33,705 bases of DNA from Prolixibacteraceae bacterium (GTDB taxonomy: Bacteria; Bacteroidota; Bacteroidia; Bacteroidales; Prolixibacteraceae): assembly GCA_023229575.1 (NCBI GenBank), contig JALNYZ010000039.1:1-33705 (forward strand), read 5' to 3'. Under the pieces are notes generated by a model. That model was given only the letters and a program-made list of their open reading frames with translations, was not told the origin of the DNA and did no database searches. The position numbers were made by a program, and so were the translations under genes. The first letter of the stretch is position 1. Each line of letters starts with the position of its first letter. Below are positions 6,616-14,704 of the stretch, piece after piece.

Positions 6616-9597
6616 ATGATTACTAAAGAGGCAGCCTTTCAGAAAATATCGGAACTGGTCGAACGCTTTGGCGAGCAATTTGATTCTTATAAAAACGTAA
6701 ACTACAATGAAACCCTTACCCGCAGGGACTTCATCGATCCGTTTTTCAAAGCATTGGGTTGGGACATCGACAACGAACAAGGAAATGCAGAAGCCTACCG
6801 GGAAGTGATCCACGAAGACCGGGTTAAGATTGGTAAAGCGACAAAAGCCCCCGACTATTCTTTCCGGCTCTCCGGCGGGAAAAGGTTATTTTTTGTTGAG
6901 GCGAAAAAACCCAGCGTTGCCATAAAAGACGATATTTTACCAGCCTATCAGGTAAGACGCTATGGATGGAATGCCAAACTTTCGGTGAGCATCATTACCG
7001 ACTTTGAGGAATTTGCCGTCTATGACTGCACTAAAAAGCCAAACCCCTTAGACAAAGCATCCGTAGCTCGCATAGAATACCTGACTTTTCGTGATTACCT
7101 TAAAAGATTTGATTTCATCTGGGATACTTTCAGTAAGGAAAGGGTGCTCAAAGGGAGTTTCGACAAATATGTGCAAAGCAATGCCAACAAAAAAGGAACC
7201 GCTACGGTTGACAAAGAGTTCTTGCTATCGCTGGATAGTTGGAGAACATACCTTGCTACTTCAATCAGTTGGAACAACAAAAACCTGGATGAAGACGAAA
7301 TAAATTTCGTGGTCCAGCAAACCCTCGACCGTATTATCTTTTTGCGCATAGCAGAGGACAGGGGCATAGAACCTTATGGCAATCTGCAAAACGCGGTTAA
7401 GCAAGGCGACAGTTACCAAAACATGTTTGCTATTTTCGGAGAGGCCGACGCGAAATACAATTCCGGACTCTTCGACTTTAAAAAAGATAAGCTCAGTAAG
7501 GATATAAAGATCGACAACAAGGTAATTAAAACCATCATCAAAGAGTTGTATTACCCCGAAAGTCCATACGAGTTTTCCATATTGGCCGTCGAAATATTGG
7601 GAAGCGCTTACGAGCAGTTTCTGGGTAAAGTGATCAGGATAACGCCTGGGCACCATGCCAAAATTGAAGAAAAACCCGAAGTCCGTAAGGCAGGCGGCGT
7701 CTATTATACCCCGCAATATGTGGTGGAATACATTGTAAAAAACACAGTCGGCAAACTCGTTGAAGGCAAGGCGCCCAACGATATCAGCCAGATAAAAATT
7801 GTTGACCCCGCTTGTGGCAGTGGTAGTTTTTTGATCGGGGCTTACCAGTATTTGTTGGACTGGCATAAAAATTACTATACCAACAACGGCAAGATTTCTA
7901 AAGGGACAAAAAGCAATCCGCTTACTCCCGAAGGCAACCTCACCACCGCCGAGAAGAAACGCATTTTGCTCAACAACATCTACGGCGTTGATATTGATGT
8001 AAATGCCGTTGAAGTAACCAAACTGAGCCTACTCCTGAAATGTATGGAAGGTGAAACTTCTGCTTCAATCTCTTATCAGTTATCCATTTTTCACGAACGG
8101 GTTTTGCCAACACTCGACGACAACATCAAAGACGGGAACAGCTTGGTGGATATGGATTTTTATGATAGGCAATTAGATTTTGGGTTTGAGAAGAAAATTA
8201 AGCCTTTTAATTGGCAAAAAGCTTTTCCTGAAGTTTTCAGCAGGAAAATTGAAAACCCGGAAGATGAACTGAAAATCATTGCACAAAAAGCCAAACAACA
8301 TGCCTCTAAAGCATTGCAATATGTTTCGGAGTTGGAAGAAAAGCTGAATGTGGCCAATGAACCAGCGATCAATGTTAGTCCAATTGGAGGTTTTGATGTT
8401 GTGATTGGAAATCCTCCTTACTTGGGTGGAAGAGAATGGAAAGAAGCAAATGGAAATGTTTATGACTACTTCATAGGCAAATACAAAGTTGCAGAATATC
8501 AGTTTGACATTTACGCTTTGTTTTGGGAGGCTGGTATTAGGCTATTAAAAGCAAATGGACTAATTGGTTACATCACACCTAATACATGGCTAAACAATCA
8601 AAGCAATAAAAAATTGCGAACTTATATTTTAAAAAATACTTCCATAAAAGAGATTGTTGACTATTCAAAGATCAAAGTATTTGACCAGGCAACTGTTTTG
8701 CCAATCGTTACAATTATTGAAAACCATACAAAGAAAAACCATACTACTGAAATTTTCGAACCCGTTGAAAATGGGTTTATAAGGACGCAATCCATTAACC
8801 AGGAAATATGGAACGATGGAGATTTAAGCATTATCAATATCAATTTAAGTCAAAGTGATTTATTGCTTAGGGAAAAGATTGAAGCAAATACACAGTCTCT
8901 TGAAAAGTTAGCGTTAATAAAATTTGGAATCAAGGTTTATCAAACTGGAAAGGGAAGGCCTAAACAAACTCCCGATGCAGCAATAAATAAAATATTTGAA
9001 TCTAAAGCAAAGATATCAAATGAATATTTGCCATACCTTAAAGGTAAAGACATTAATAAATACAGTTACCATTGGAACGGTGATTGGTTACATTATGGAA
9101 TGCATTTAGCTGAACCAAGAAATATTGATTTGTTTTTTGGAGAAAGAATATTGGTAAGGAGGATTGTTGGTGAAACCTTGATCGCCACTTATATAAACAA
9201 AGAGTTGGTCACTGGTCAACTTTTGCAAATAGTAAAGCCATTTGACCAATCTATTTCAAAATTTTTATTGGGAATTATTAACTCAAAACTTTTGGCTTTC
9301 TATTTCCGGAAAAAATACAACCGACAAGACAAAACATTTCCGGAGATTCGAATTTATGAATTAGCTTCTTTGCCAATCAAGCAAGTTGATGAAGCTAAGA
9401 AGCCTTTGCAAAATGATATTGCAAAATTGGTCGACCAACTCTTGAAACTCAATGAAGAAAAATCAGAAGCCAAACTGCAATCCAAAATTTCGCAAATTGA
9501 AGGCAAGATTGATTATTGCGAAAACCGGATAAATGAAATCGTTTATCAACTATATGATTTAACTGAAGATGAAATAAAAAATGTGGAGGGGAGATGA
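6616..9597 (+). CDS. Type IIG restriction enzyme / N6-adenine methyltransferase (Eco57I class)
   Basis: One 993-residue chain combines cleavage, methylation and target recognition. An N-terminal PD-(D/E)xK nuclease shows Pro79-Asp80 and Glu95-Ala-Lys97 (FFVEAKK). A helical spacer leads to the methylase: GGVYYTPQYVVEYI, then SAM motif I DPACGSGSFL (about 397-406), then YGVDIDVNAVEV, and catalytic motif IV NPPY (about 599-602), which marks an N6-adenine methylase. The C-terminal third resembles the TaqI-like specificity domain and ends in a coiled segment (LLKLNEEKSEAKLQSKISQIEGKI region). It is divergent from arsR with no separate methylase or specificity gene, as expected for type IIG. The half after about 8150 is visibly more AT-rich than the first half. 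Confidence 0.9.
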   Translation: MITKEAAFQKISELVERFGEQFDSYKNVNYNETLTRRDFIDPFFKALGWDIDNEQGNAEAYREVIHEDRVKIGKATKAPDYSFRLSGGKRLFFVEAKKPSVAIKDDILPAYQVRRYGWNAKLSVSIITDFEEFAVYDCTKKPNPLDKASVARIEYLTFRDYLKRFDFIWDTFSKERVLKGSFDKYVQSNANKKGTATVDKEFLLSLDSWRTYLATSISWNNKNLDEDEINFVVQQTLDRIIFLRIAEDRGIEPYGNLQNAVKQGDSYQNMFAIFGEADAKYNSGLFDFKKDKLSKDIKIDNKVIKTIIKELYYPESPYEFSILAVEILGSAYEQFLGKVIRITPGHHAKIEEKPEVRKAGGVYYTPQYVVEYIVKNTVGKLVEGKAPNDISQIKIVDPACGSGSFLIGAYQYLLDWHKNYYTNNGKISKGTKSNPLTPEGNLTTAEKKRILLNNIYGVDIDVNAVEVTKLSLLLKCMEGETSASISYQLSIFHERVLPTLDDNIKDGNSLVDMDFYDRQLDFGFEKKIKPFNWQKAFPEVFSRKIENPEDELKIIAQKAKQHASKALQYVSELEEKLNVANEPAINVSPIGGFDVVIGNPPYLGGREWKEANGNVYDYFIGKYKVAEYQFDIYALFWEAGIRLLKANGLIGYITPNTWLNNQSNKKLRTYILKNTSIKEIVDYSKIKVFDQATVLPIVTIIENHTKKNHTTEIFEPVENGFIRTQSINQEIWNDGDLSIININLSQSDLLLREKIEANTQSLEKLALIKFGIKVYQTGKGRPKQTPDAAINKIFESKAKISNEYLPYLKGKDINKYSYHWNGDWLHYGMHLAEPRNIDLFFGERILVRRIVGETLIATYINKELVTGQLLQIVKPFDQSISKFLLGIINSKLLAFYFRKKYNRQDKTFPEIRIYELASLPIKQVDEAKKPLQNDIAKLVDQLLKLNEEKSEAKLQSKISQIEGKIDYCENRINEIVYQLYDLTEDEIKNVEGR

Positions 9598-9615
9598 AAT
9601 GAACGCGATTTCAGA

Positions 9616-9623
9616 TAAATTTG
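9616..9623 (+). promoter_or_regulatory. Candidate -7 element of the toxin-antitoxin pair (TAAATTTG)
   Basis: TAAATTTG fits TAnnTTTG, 58 nt before the antitoxin ATG. No good -33 partner is seen, so support is weak. Confidence 0.3.
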
Positions 9624-9680
9624 ACCTGATTATAAGGCTCTTTTCAATAATTAATAATCTCTTATATAAATCGATTAATT

Positions 9681-9863
9681 ATGCTTACCAAGGATAAATT
9701 AAACAAGACTATTCAAAGCCTGCCCGATTCATTTTCAATTGATCAATTAATTGACCAATTGATTTTTATGGAGAAAGTTGAGCTGGGGTATCAACAATCG
9801 GAAGAAGGTAAAGTAATTTCGAACGAAGATGCTAAAATGATAATTGACAAATGGTCAAAATAA
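9681..9863 (+). CDS. Type II toxin-antitoxin antitoxin
   Basis: A 60-residue acidic protein with a helical middle part (SIDQLIDQLIFMEKVELG) and a C-terminus EGKVISNEDAKMIIDKWSK. The tail GKVISNED...KW is shared with the antitoxin-like protein at 15852, which marks both as one family. I do not see a classical DNA-binding domain in so short a chain. Its end overlaps the toxin start by 13 bp, the usual arrangement for translational coupling. The role as antitoxin is inferred from the partner gene. Confidence 0.75.
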   Translation: MLTKDKLNKTIQSLPDSFSIDQLIDQLIFMEKVELGYQQSEEGKVISNEDAKMIIDKWSK

Positions 9864-10150
9864 CCTGGACTGAGGTATCCCTTGATGATTTAAAAGAAAT
9901 CTTTGATTATATTTCTGAAGATTCTATCCGTTATGCCAATATTACGGTGAATAAAATATATCAGGGAACTCAGGTAATTTCGGTCAATCCCCATTCAGGA
10001 AGGATTGTTCCGGTTTTAAATAAGACCTCAGTCAGAGAGTTAATAATTGGTAACTACAGGGTTATTTATCGAATTAAAAGTGGCGTTCAGATTGATATTT
10101 TAAGGGTTTACCATTCTGCCAGACATCTAAAAAAGAATAATATAAAATAA
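9851..10150 (+). CDS. RelE/ParE-family toxin
   Basis: A 99-residue protein of the RelE/ParE fold. It starts with VKITWTEVSLDDLKEIFDYI (the first strand and helix of the family) and ends with RELIIGNYRVIYRIKSG followed by IDILRVYHSAR, the typical core strands. RelE members cleave ribosome-bound mRNA, while ParE members poison gyrase; sequence inspection does not decide which, though the GNYRVIYR core with a short chain is common to ParE-like proteins. The gene is intact and paired with the overlapping antitoxin. It lies directly downstream of the restriction-modification gene. Confidence 0.88.
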   Translation: MVKITWTEVSLDDLKEIFDYISEDSIRYANITVNKIYQGTQVISVNPHSGRIVPVLNKTSVRELIIGNYRVIYRIKSGVQIDILRVYHSARHLKKNNIK

Positions 10151-10255
10151 TTTGTGCCAGTTTACTTCGCCAATGACACAATCCCAGAAACATTCCTGAT
10201 ACAAGCACCTTATTAATAACTTGTTTCACGTCCTCTTTCTGATCAATTATAGTCC

Positions 10256-10263
10256 TACTTTTG
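10256..10263 (+). promoter_or_regulatory. Candidate citrate lyase operon promoter, -7 element TACTTTTG
   Basis: TACTTTTG matches TAnnTTTG and is the same word found before rpsL. It lies in the 207-bp gap 10151-10357 and would give a leader of about 90 nt before citD. No clear -33 box is seen. The rest of the gap shows no gene and no convincing terminator for the toxin gene. Confidence 0.45.
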
Positions 10264-10357
10264 TTAAGAAATTGAGTTCTTTTTCAACTATTCAGAGTTG
10301 TGTTGTCGAACATTATTCGAATTATCGTATTATTAAGCCGATTATTAAAATCAAGTT

Positions 10358-10648
10358 ATGAAACCAAAAATACCGGCACAATCGGGAACCTTTGAGTCGA
10401 GCGATGTCATTGTATTGATTGAACCACTTCCAAATCGTTCGGGCAGGAAAATCGAGATCTCATCTACTGTCATGAAGCAGTATGGAGCAAGTTTCAGACA
10501 AATTGTGGATGAAATGCTGGACAAGTATGAAATGACAGATATCCATTTGATTGCCAAAGATAAGGGAGCGTTGGAGCCAACCATCAAGGCCCGGCTGGAA
10601 ACAGCCATCAAACGTTCACTCGGTCAACAGGAAGGAACATTGACATAA
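10358..10648 (+). CDS. citD: Citrate lyase acyl carrier protein (gamma subunit)
   Basis: A small carrier of 96 residues that bears the 2'-(5''-phosphoribosyl)-3'-dephospho-CoA arm of citrate lyase. The attachment site is in GTFESSDV; the modified serine of Klebsiella CitD is Ser14, and a serine occupies exactly position 14 here. The C-terminal DKGALEPTIKARLETAIKR matches the conserved DKGALD...ARLEA helix of the family. It is the first gene of the operon and ends 7 nt before citE. Confidence 0.93.
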   Translation: MKPKIPAQSGTFESSDVIVLIEPLPNRSGRKIEISSTVMKQYGASFRQIVDEMLDKYEMTDIHLIAKDKGALEPTIKARLETAIKRSLGQQEGTLT

Positions 10649-10655
10649 AAGATTC

Positions 10656-11537
10656 ATGATGAAGAATTTTAAGAATAGGAGGACGATGCTATACATTCCC
10701 GGAAATAATCCGGCAATGATACAGCAGGGTGGAATATACGGAGCCGACAGTATCCTGCTGGATTTGGAAGATGCTGTTGCCCTCAATCAAAAGGACGCCG
10801 CAAGGACTTTGGTCAGGAATATGATCCTTGTAACAGATTTCTACGATTCAGAGGTATGTGTACGGGTCAACCATTTAAGTACGCCTTTTGGATTGGCCGA
10901 CCTGGAGGAAATTGTTCCCCTTCAGCCTTCAGCCATCCGGTATCCCAAAACGGAGTCGCCCGAAGAGGTCATTGAACTTTTGAATATCATCGAAAGGATT
11001 GAAGACAGGCATGGCCTTCCCCATGATAAAATGACGCTTCATGCCATGATTGAAACAGCCATGGGTGTCCAGAATGTTTTCAATATCGCCAGCAAATTTA
11101 GCCGGATTGATGCCATTACCATTGGAGGCCAGGACCTGACGGCCGATATGAATATCATCTACACGCCGGATGGGACAGGAATTGATTTTGCCCGAAAGAG
11201 GATTGTTATGGCTGCAAAAGCCAGTCACATTGATGTCATTGACACGGTTTTTCCCGATGTAAACGATGAAGAGGGATTGCGGAGGGAGACCGAATATGCC
11301 AAAAAGATTGGATTTACAGGGAAAGCGATCATCAACCCGCGCCAAATAGATGTGGTCCACGAGGTATTTACACCAACGGATGAAGAGATCAGGAAGGCCT
11401 ACCGGATTGTCAAGGAATGGAGATCGAACAGCGCAGCGGGCATCGGTGTGTTTGCCATTGACGGCAAAATGATTGATGCCCCCATCGTAGCCCGTGCCGA
11501 GTATTTGCTGAGGCTTGCCAATGTAACGGTGGGATAA
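10656..11537 (+). CDS. citE: Citrate lyase beta subunit (citryl-ACP lyase)
   Basis: Cleaves citryl-ACP to acetyl-ACP and oxaloacetate. It is a 293-residue TIM-barrel enzyme of the HpcH/HpaI-like family. Recognisable parts are RTMLYIPGNNPAM, the acidic loop ILLDLEDAV (Asp36, Glu38, Asp39), the substrate arginine in VCVRVNHL (Arg70) and the metal ligand regions MIETAMGVQN and IGGQDLTADM. Two ATGs lie back to back at 10656 and 10659; either could start it. It lies 7 nt after citD and 68 nt before citF. Confidence 0.93.
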   Translation: MMKNFKNRRTMLYIPGNNPAMIQQGGIYGADSILLDLEDAVALNQKDAARTLVRNMILVTDFYDSEVCVRVNHLSTPFGLADLEEIVPLQPSAIRYPKTESPEEVIELLNIIERIEDRHGLPHDKMTLHAMIETAMGVQNVFNIASKFSRIDAITIGGQDLTADMNIIYTPDGTGIDFARKRIVMAAKASHIDVIDTVFPDVNDEEGLRRETEYAKKIGFTGKAIINPRQIDVVHEVFTPTDEEIRKAYRIVKEWRSNSAAGIGVFAIDGKMIDAPIVARAEYLLRLANVTVG

Positions 11538-11605
11538 TGGTTTCGTACTGAGACCAGAAAAAATGAAGATACAATAGAGATCAAAAGCATAAAAACAACC
11601 ATACA

Positions 11606-13162
11606 ATGTTAAACAGTTTAGGAAGGGAAATCCCTGAATACATTGAAGGAATAGGGAAATTGGAACCTTTTCAGGGAGCCCTCACGAAGTTGAGCAAAGG
11701 CTGGATGGATGAACCCACGATACCTGCCCCCAACAAGGCATACCTTCCGCATCAAAGTAAATTGTGCAAGACCCTGGAGGAGGCCATCATCAGAAGTAAT
11801 CCGCACAATGGAATGACCGTCTCCTTCCACCATCATCTTCGAAACGGGGATATCCTTTTGGTGCAAACTTTGACCATCCTGCACAACATGGGCATTCGTG
11901 AGATCACACTGGCTTCTTCGTCGCTCAACGAATGTCACGATCCGATCCTTCCTTATTTGGTAGATGGTACGGTAACCCGGATTTTCTCTTCCGGGATCCG
12001 CAGTGAACTGGGACATGCCATTTCAAAGGGTGTCCTGGATACCCCGGTGGTGATTCATTCACATGGTGGAAGGGTAAGATGTATCCATACCGGTAAGATA
12101 CAGATTGATCTGGCAGTTATTCCCGCCTCGGCTGCCGATTGTGAAGGCAATGCGACAGGTTCTCACGGAAAATCAGCCTTCGGTTCGATTGGCTACGCCG
12201 TCATTGATGCGCGGTATGCAAAACAGGTGATTGTTGTTACTGACAACCTGGTCAATTTCCCCTGTATTCCGCTTTCCATCTCACAGAACTTTATCGATCA
12301 TGTTGTGCTGGTTGATTCAATAGGTGACGCGTCGAAGATTGCCACCGGTACAACCCGTATCACCAACTCCCCAATGGATTTGAGGATTGCCAAGCTTGCT
12401 GCTGATGTGATCGAACATTCAGGGTTTTTTGTAACCGGATTCGCATTTCAGGTGGGAGCAGGAGGTGCATCATTGGCTGTTGCAAAATTCATCCGGGAAA
12501 AGATGAAGAAAAAAGGGCTGAAAGGTAGCTTTATGTTGGGAGGCATCACCTCCTATTGCGTCGATATGTTGAATGAAGGTCTTTTTGAGACCATATTCGA
12601 TGTGCAATCTTTTGATGCCGTGGTAAGTAATTCCTTACTGAACAACCGCCACCATATTGAGATACCTGCTGCTTTGTATGCTAATCCGTTCAATTGCGGT
12701 TGTATCACGAATAAAATTGATGTGGTCGTGCTTGGGGCACTTGAAATTGATGTTGATTTCAATGTCAATGTAATAACCGGATCTGAAGGAAAAATCAGGG
12801 GAGCCTCCGGAGGGCACTCCGATACTGCCTCGGGAGCAAAACTGACCGTAGTTGTTTGTCCTTCGTTCCGGGGCCGGATCCCTATTATCAAGAAGCGGGT
12901 TCATACGATAGTGACTCCGGGGGAAACCGTGCATGTTCTTGTAACTGAGCGTGGCACTTGTGTAAATCCGGCTTTCCCGGAATTGGAGGCCAATCTTCGC
13001 AAAGCGGGGCTCAATATCAAAGAGATTCATGATCTTGAAATTGAGGTAGATAAAATTACAGGCATCCCGGCGCCACTCGAGTATACCGATAAAATAGTGG
13101 GAGTAGTGGAGTACAGGGATGGAACGATTATTGATGTGATACACCAGCTTAAGGAGAAGTGA
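11606..13162 (+). CDS. citF: Citrate lyase alpha subunit (acetyl-ACP:citrate ACP-transferase)
   Basis: Swaps the acetyl group on CitD for citrate, forming citryl-ACP. At 518 residues it has normal length. The N-terminus LNSLGREIPEYIEG, the central TVSFHHHLRNGDIL region, and ASSSLNECHDP are typical of CitF. The glycine-rich SEGKIRGASGGHSDTASGAK and VTERGTCVNP segments near the C-terminus are conserved in the CoA-transferase fold. The stop is followed at once by an 8-nt tandem repeat array that separates it from citXG by about 156 nt. Confidence 0.93.
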   Translation: MLNSLGREIPEYIEGIGKLEPFQGALTKLSKGWMDEPTIPAPNKAYLPHQSKLCKTLEEAIIRSNPHNGMTVSFHHHLRNGDILLVQTLTILHNMGIREITLASSSLNECHDPILPYLVDGTVTRIFSSGIRSELGHAISKGVLDTPVVIHSHGGRVRCIHTGKIQIDLAVIPASAADCEGNATGSHGKSAFGSIGYAVIDARYAKQVIVVTDNLVNFPCIPLSISQNFIDHVVLVDSIGDASKIATGTTRITNSPMDLRIAKLAADVIEHSGFFVTGFAFQVGAGGASLAVAKFIREKMKKKGLKGSFMLGGITSYCVDMLNEGLFETIFDVQSFDAVVSNSLLNNRHHIEIPAALYANPFNCGCITNKIDVVVLGALEIDVDFNVNVITGSEGKIRGASGGHSDTASGAKLTVVVCPSFRGRIPIIKKRVHTIVTPGETVHVLVTERGTCVNPAFPELEANLRKAGLNIKEIHDLEIEVDKITGIPAPLEYTDKIVGVVEYRDGTIIDVIHQLKEK

Positions 13163-13172
13163 AGGGAAACGG

Positions 13173-13300
13173 GATACAAAGAAACGGAGAAACAAAGAAA
13201 CGGAGAAACAAAGAAACAAAGAAACAAAGAAACGGAGAAACAAAGAAACAAAGAAACAAAGAAACGGAGAAACGGAGAAACGGAGAAACGTAGAAAGGAA
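13173..13300 (+). repeat. 8-nt tandem repeat array, GAAACAAA / GAAACGGA
   Basis: From 13181 to 13292 there are 14 consecutive 8-mers. All but the last (GAAACGTA) are either GAAACAAA or GAAACGGA; degenerate units flank them on both sides. The two variants are mixed irregularly, with runs of three of each. The unit is 8 nt, so copy changes would shift any reading frame; it lies wholly between citF and citXG, inside one operon. It is not a CRISPR, since there are no spacers. Confidence 0.92.
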
Positions 13301-13305
13301 TAATT

Positions 13306-13312
13306 TAGGAGG
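13306..13312 (+). promoter_or_regulatory. Strong Shine-Dalgarno sequence (TAGGAGG) that decides the citXG start
   Basis: TAGGAGG is followed by AACAAA and then an ATC codon at 13319, an ideal 6-nt gap. The first conventional start (TTG at 13340) is 27 nt away, too far for this site. Such strong sites are unusual in this window. Confidence 0.6.
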
Positions 13313-13318
13313 AACAAA

Positions 13319-14704
13319 ATCGAACCACTCCAATCCATATTGATTGCCCGGGAACAAAGGGCGCTTCTGAAAAGTAAAATAGCAGGAACGGGATATCCGT
13401 GTGTGAGTTTGAGCATAAATGTTCCGGGGTATCCCAAGAGCAATCATGCCGTCACCTGTTTTTTTAAATACTGCCTCCAGGATCTCCAATACTTGCTGAA
13501 ATCTCATTTGATTGAAGTTCTTAACCGGGAAGCCATTGAAAAATGCGATGCAGCAGGCGATTATTTTGTGGCTCCCGTTTCAGCGGGTAATTTGGGCATC
13601 GTTGAGCTAAAGCAAATTTGTGAGGATTTTGAAGGGGGCCATCCGCTTGGAAGGTACATTGATGTGGATGTGTATGATGAAAAGGGCAATTGTATCTCCT
13701 CAGGAAAATCCAAGTTTTGCTTTTATTGTAAGGATAAACCGGCCATCGAATGCCGGCGTGAACAGGCACACGATATGGTGCAATTGCGATCCCTGATGTT
13801 TTCTAATATGCGGGATTATTGCAACCGGCAAAGAGAATCTCTCCTTTCGAAGCAACTCGCCTCTTTGGCAATGAAAGCGCTGCTTTATGAAATTTCGCTC
13901 ACACCAAAACCGGGGTTGGTTGACAGGTTAAGCAATGGTAGTCATGCGGACATGAATTTCCTGACTTTTGCAGATTCATCAGCAGCCATATCCTTTTATT
14001 TTGAGGAGTTGGTGCAGGCAGGATTTGCTTTTCAGGATGAAAAGTATATCCGGGCATTGCCAATCATCCGGAACATTGGTTTGCGAATGGAGGCAGCAAT
14101 GTTCCGGGCGACTACTAACATTAATACGCACAAGGGATTGATTTTTTTGATGGGACTCACGCTTTTCTCCTGCGGAAAACTTTACAGCAGCCTCAATCAT
14201 TTCGATCCGGAATATTTTCGGAGCATTGTCAGGGACATTTGCCGGGATATTGTGAAACGGGAGCTACAGGACAGCAAGTCATCAAATCCCACCCATGGAT
14301 TGGCCGTATTTCAATCCTCGGGATTCAGCGGTGCACGTGGTGAGGCAGAAGGAGGACTCCAAACTGTATTTGAGATCGGATTACCCTATCTCCTGAAGGA
14401 AAACCAATTGAATGATACTGCCCTGACCCAATGTTTTCTTGCCATCGCATCGAAAAACATGGATACAAATATTCTTTACCGGGGTGGGCAAGCTGTATTG
14501 ATAACCTTTCAAAAGCTCTGCAAAACTGCGTTGGAAGATTACACTGATTCAAATTTTATGAAGGTTGCCGAATTCTGCAAAAATGAAAATATTTCGCCGG
14601 GTGGATCTGCCGATTTGCTTGCGCTTTCTATTTTTTTCTGGTCTGTAATGAAATGTGAATCACCATTTTTTATTTCTTCATTGATACAAAGCTATGACAT
14701 TTGA
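13319..14704 (+). CDS. citXG: CitXG fusion: citrate lyase holo-ACP synthase and triphosphoribosyl-dephospho-CoA synthase
   Basis: A two-domain enzyme that makes and attaches the CitD prosthetic group. The CitX part (about residues 1-165) contains AREQR near the N-terminus and GHPLGRYIDVDV at about 107. The CitG part (about 180-460) contains LTPKPGLVDRLSNGSHADMN at about 193 and PTHGLAVF...SGARGEAEGG. The frame is open only after a stop at 13301-13303. Between that stop and 13340 there is no ATG or GTG; candidates are ATC at 13319, placed ideally behind AGGAGG, and TTG at 13340. I chose ATC because the CitX-like N-terminal helix (LQSILIAREQR) begins before the TTG. It overlaps citC by 11 bp. 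Confidence 0.85.
   Translation: MEPLQSILIAREQRALLKSKIAGTGYPCVSLSINVPGYPKSNHAVTCFFKYCLQDLQYLLKSHLIEVLNREAIEKCDAAGDYFVAPVSAGNLGIVELKQICEDFEGGHPLGRYIDVDVYDEKGNCISSGKSKFCFYCKDKPAIECRREQAHDMVQLRSLMFSNMRDYCNRQRESLLSKQLASLAMKALLYEISLTPKPGLVDRLSNGSHADMNFLTFADSSAAISFYFEELVQAGFAFQDEKYIRALPIIRNIGLRMEAAMFRATTNINTHKGLIFLMGLTLFSCGKLYSSLNHFDPEYFRSIVRDICRDIVKRELQDSKSSNPTHGLAVFQSSGFSGARGEAEGGLQTVFEIGLPYLLKENQLNDTALTQCFLAIASKNMDTNILYRGGQAVLITFQKLCKTALEDYTDSNFMKVAEFCKNENISPGGSADLLALSIFFWSVMKCESPFFISSLIQSYDI

Noticed and set aside
7261..7866. 201-codon minus-strand frame inside the restriction gene
   Set aside because: It is antisense to the well-supported nuclease-methylase and resembles no protein family I recognise.
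13173..13300. Possible CRISPR array
   Set aside because: Units are 8 nt and contiguous, with no spacers, and no cas gene is in the window.
12635..13507. Long minus-strand frames with repeated Phe-Leu-Ser-Val residues
   Set aside because: They are the reverse translation of the 8-nt GAAACAAA/GAAACGGA array plus antisense of citF and citXG; the plus-strand genes are certain.
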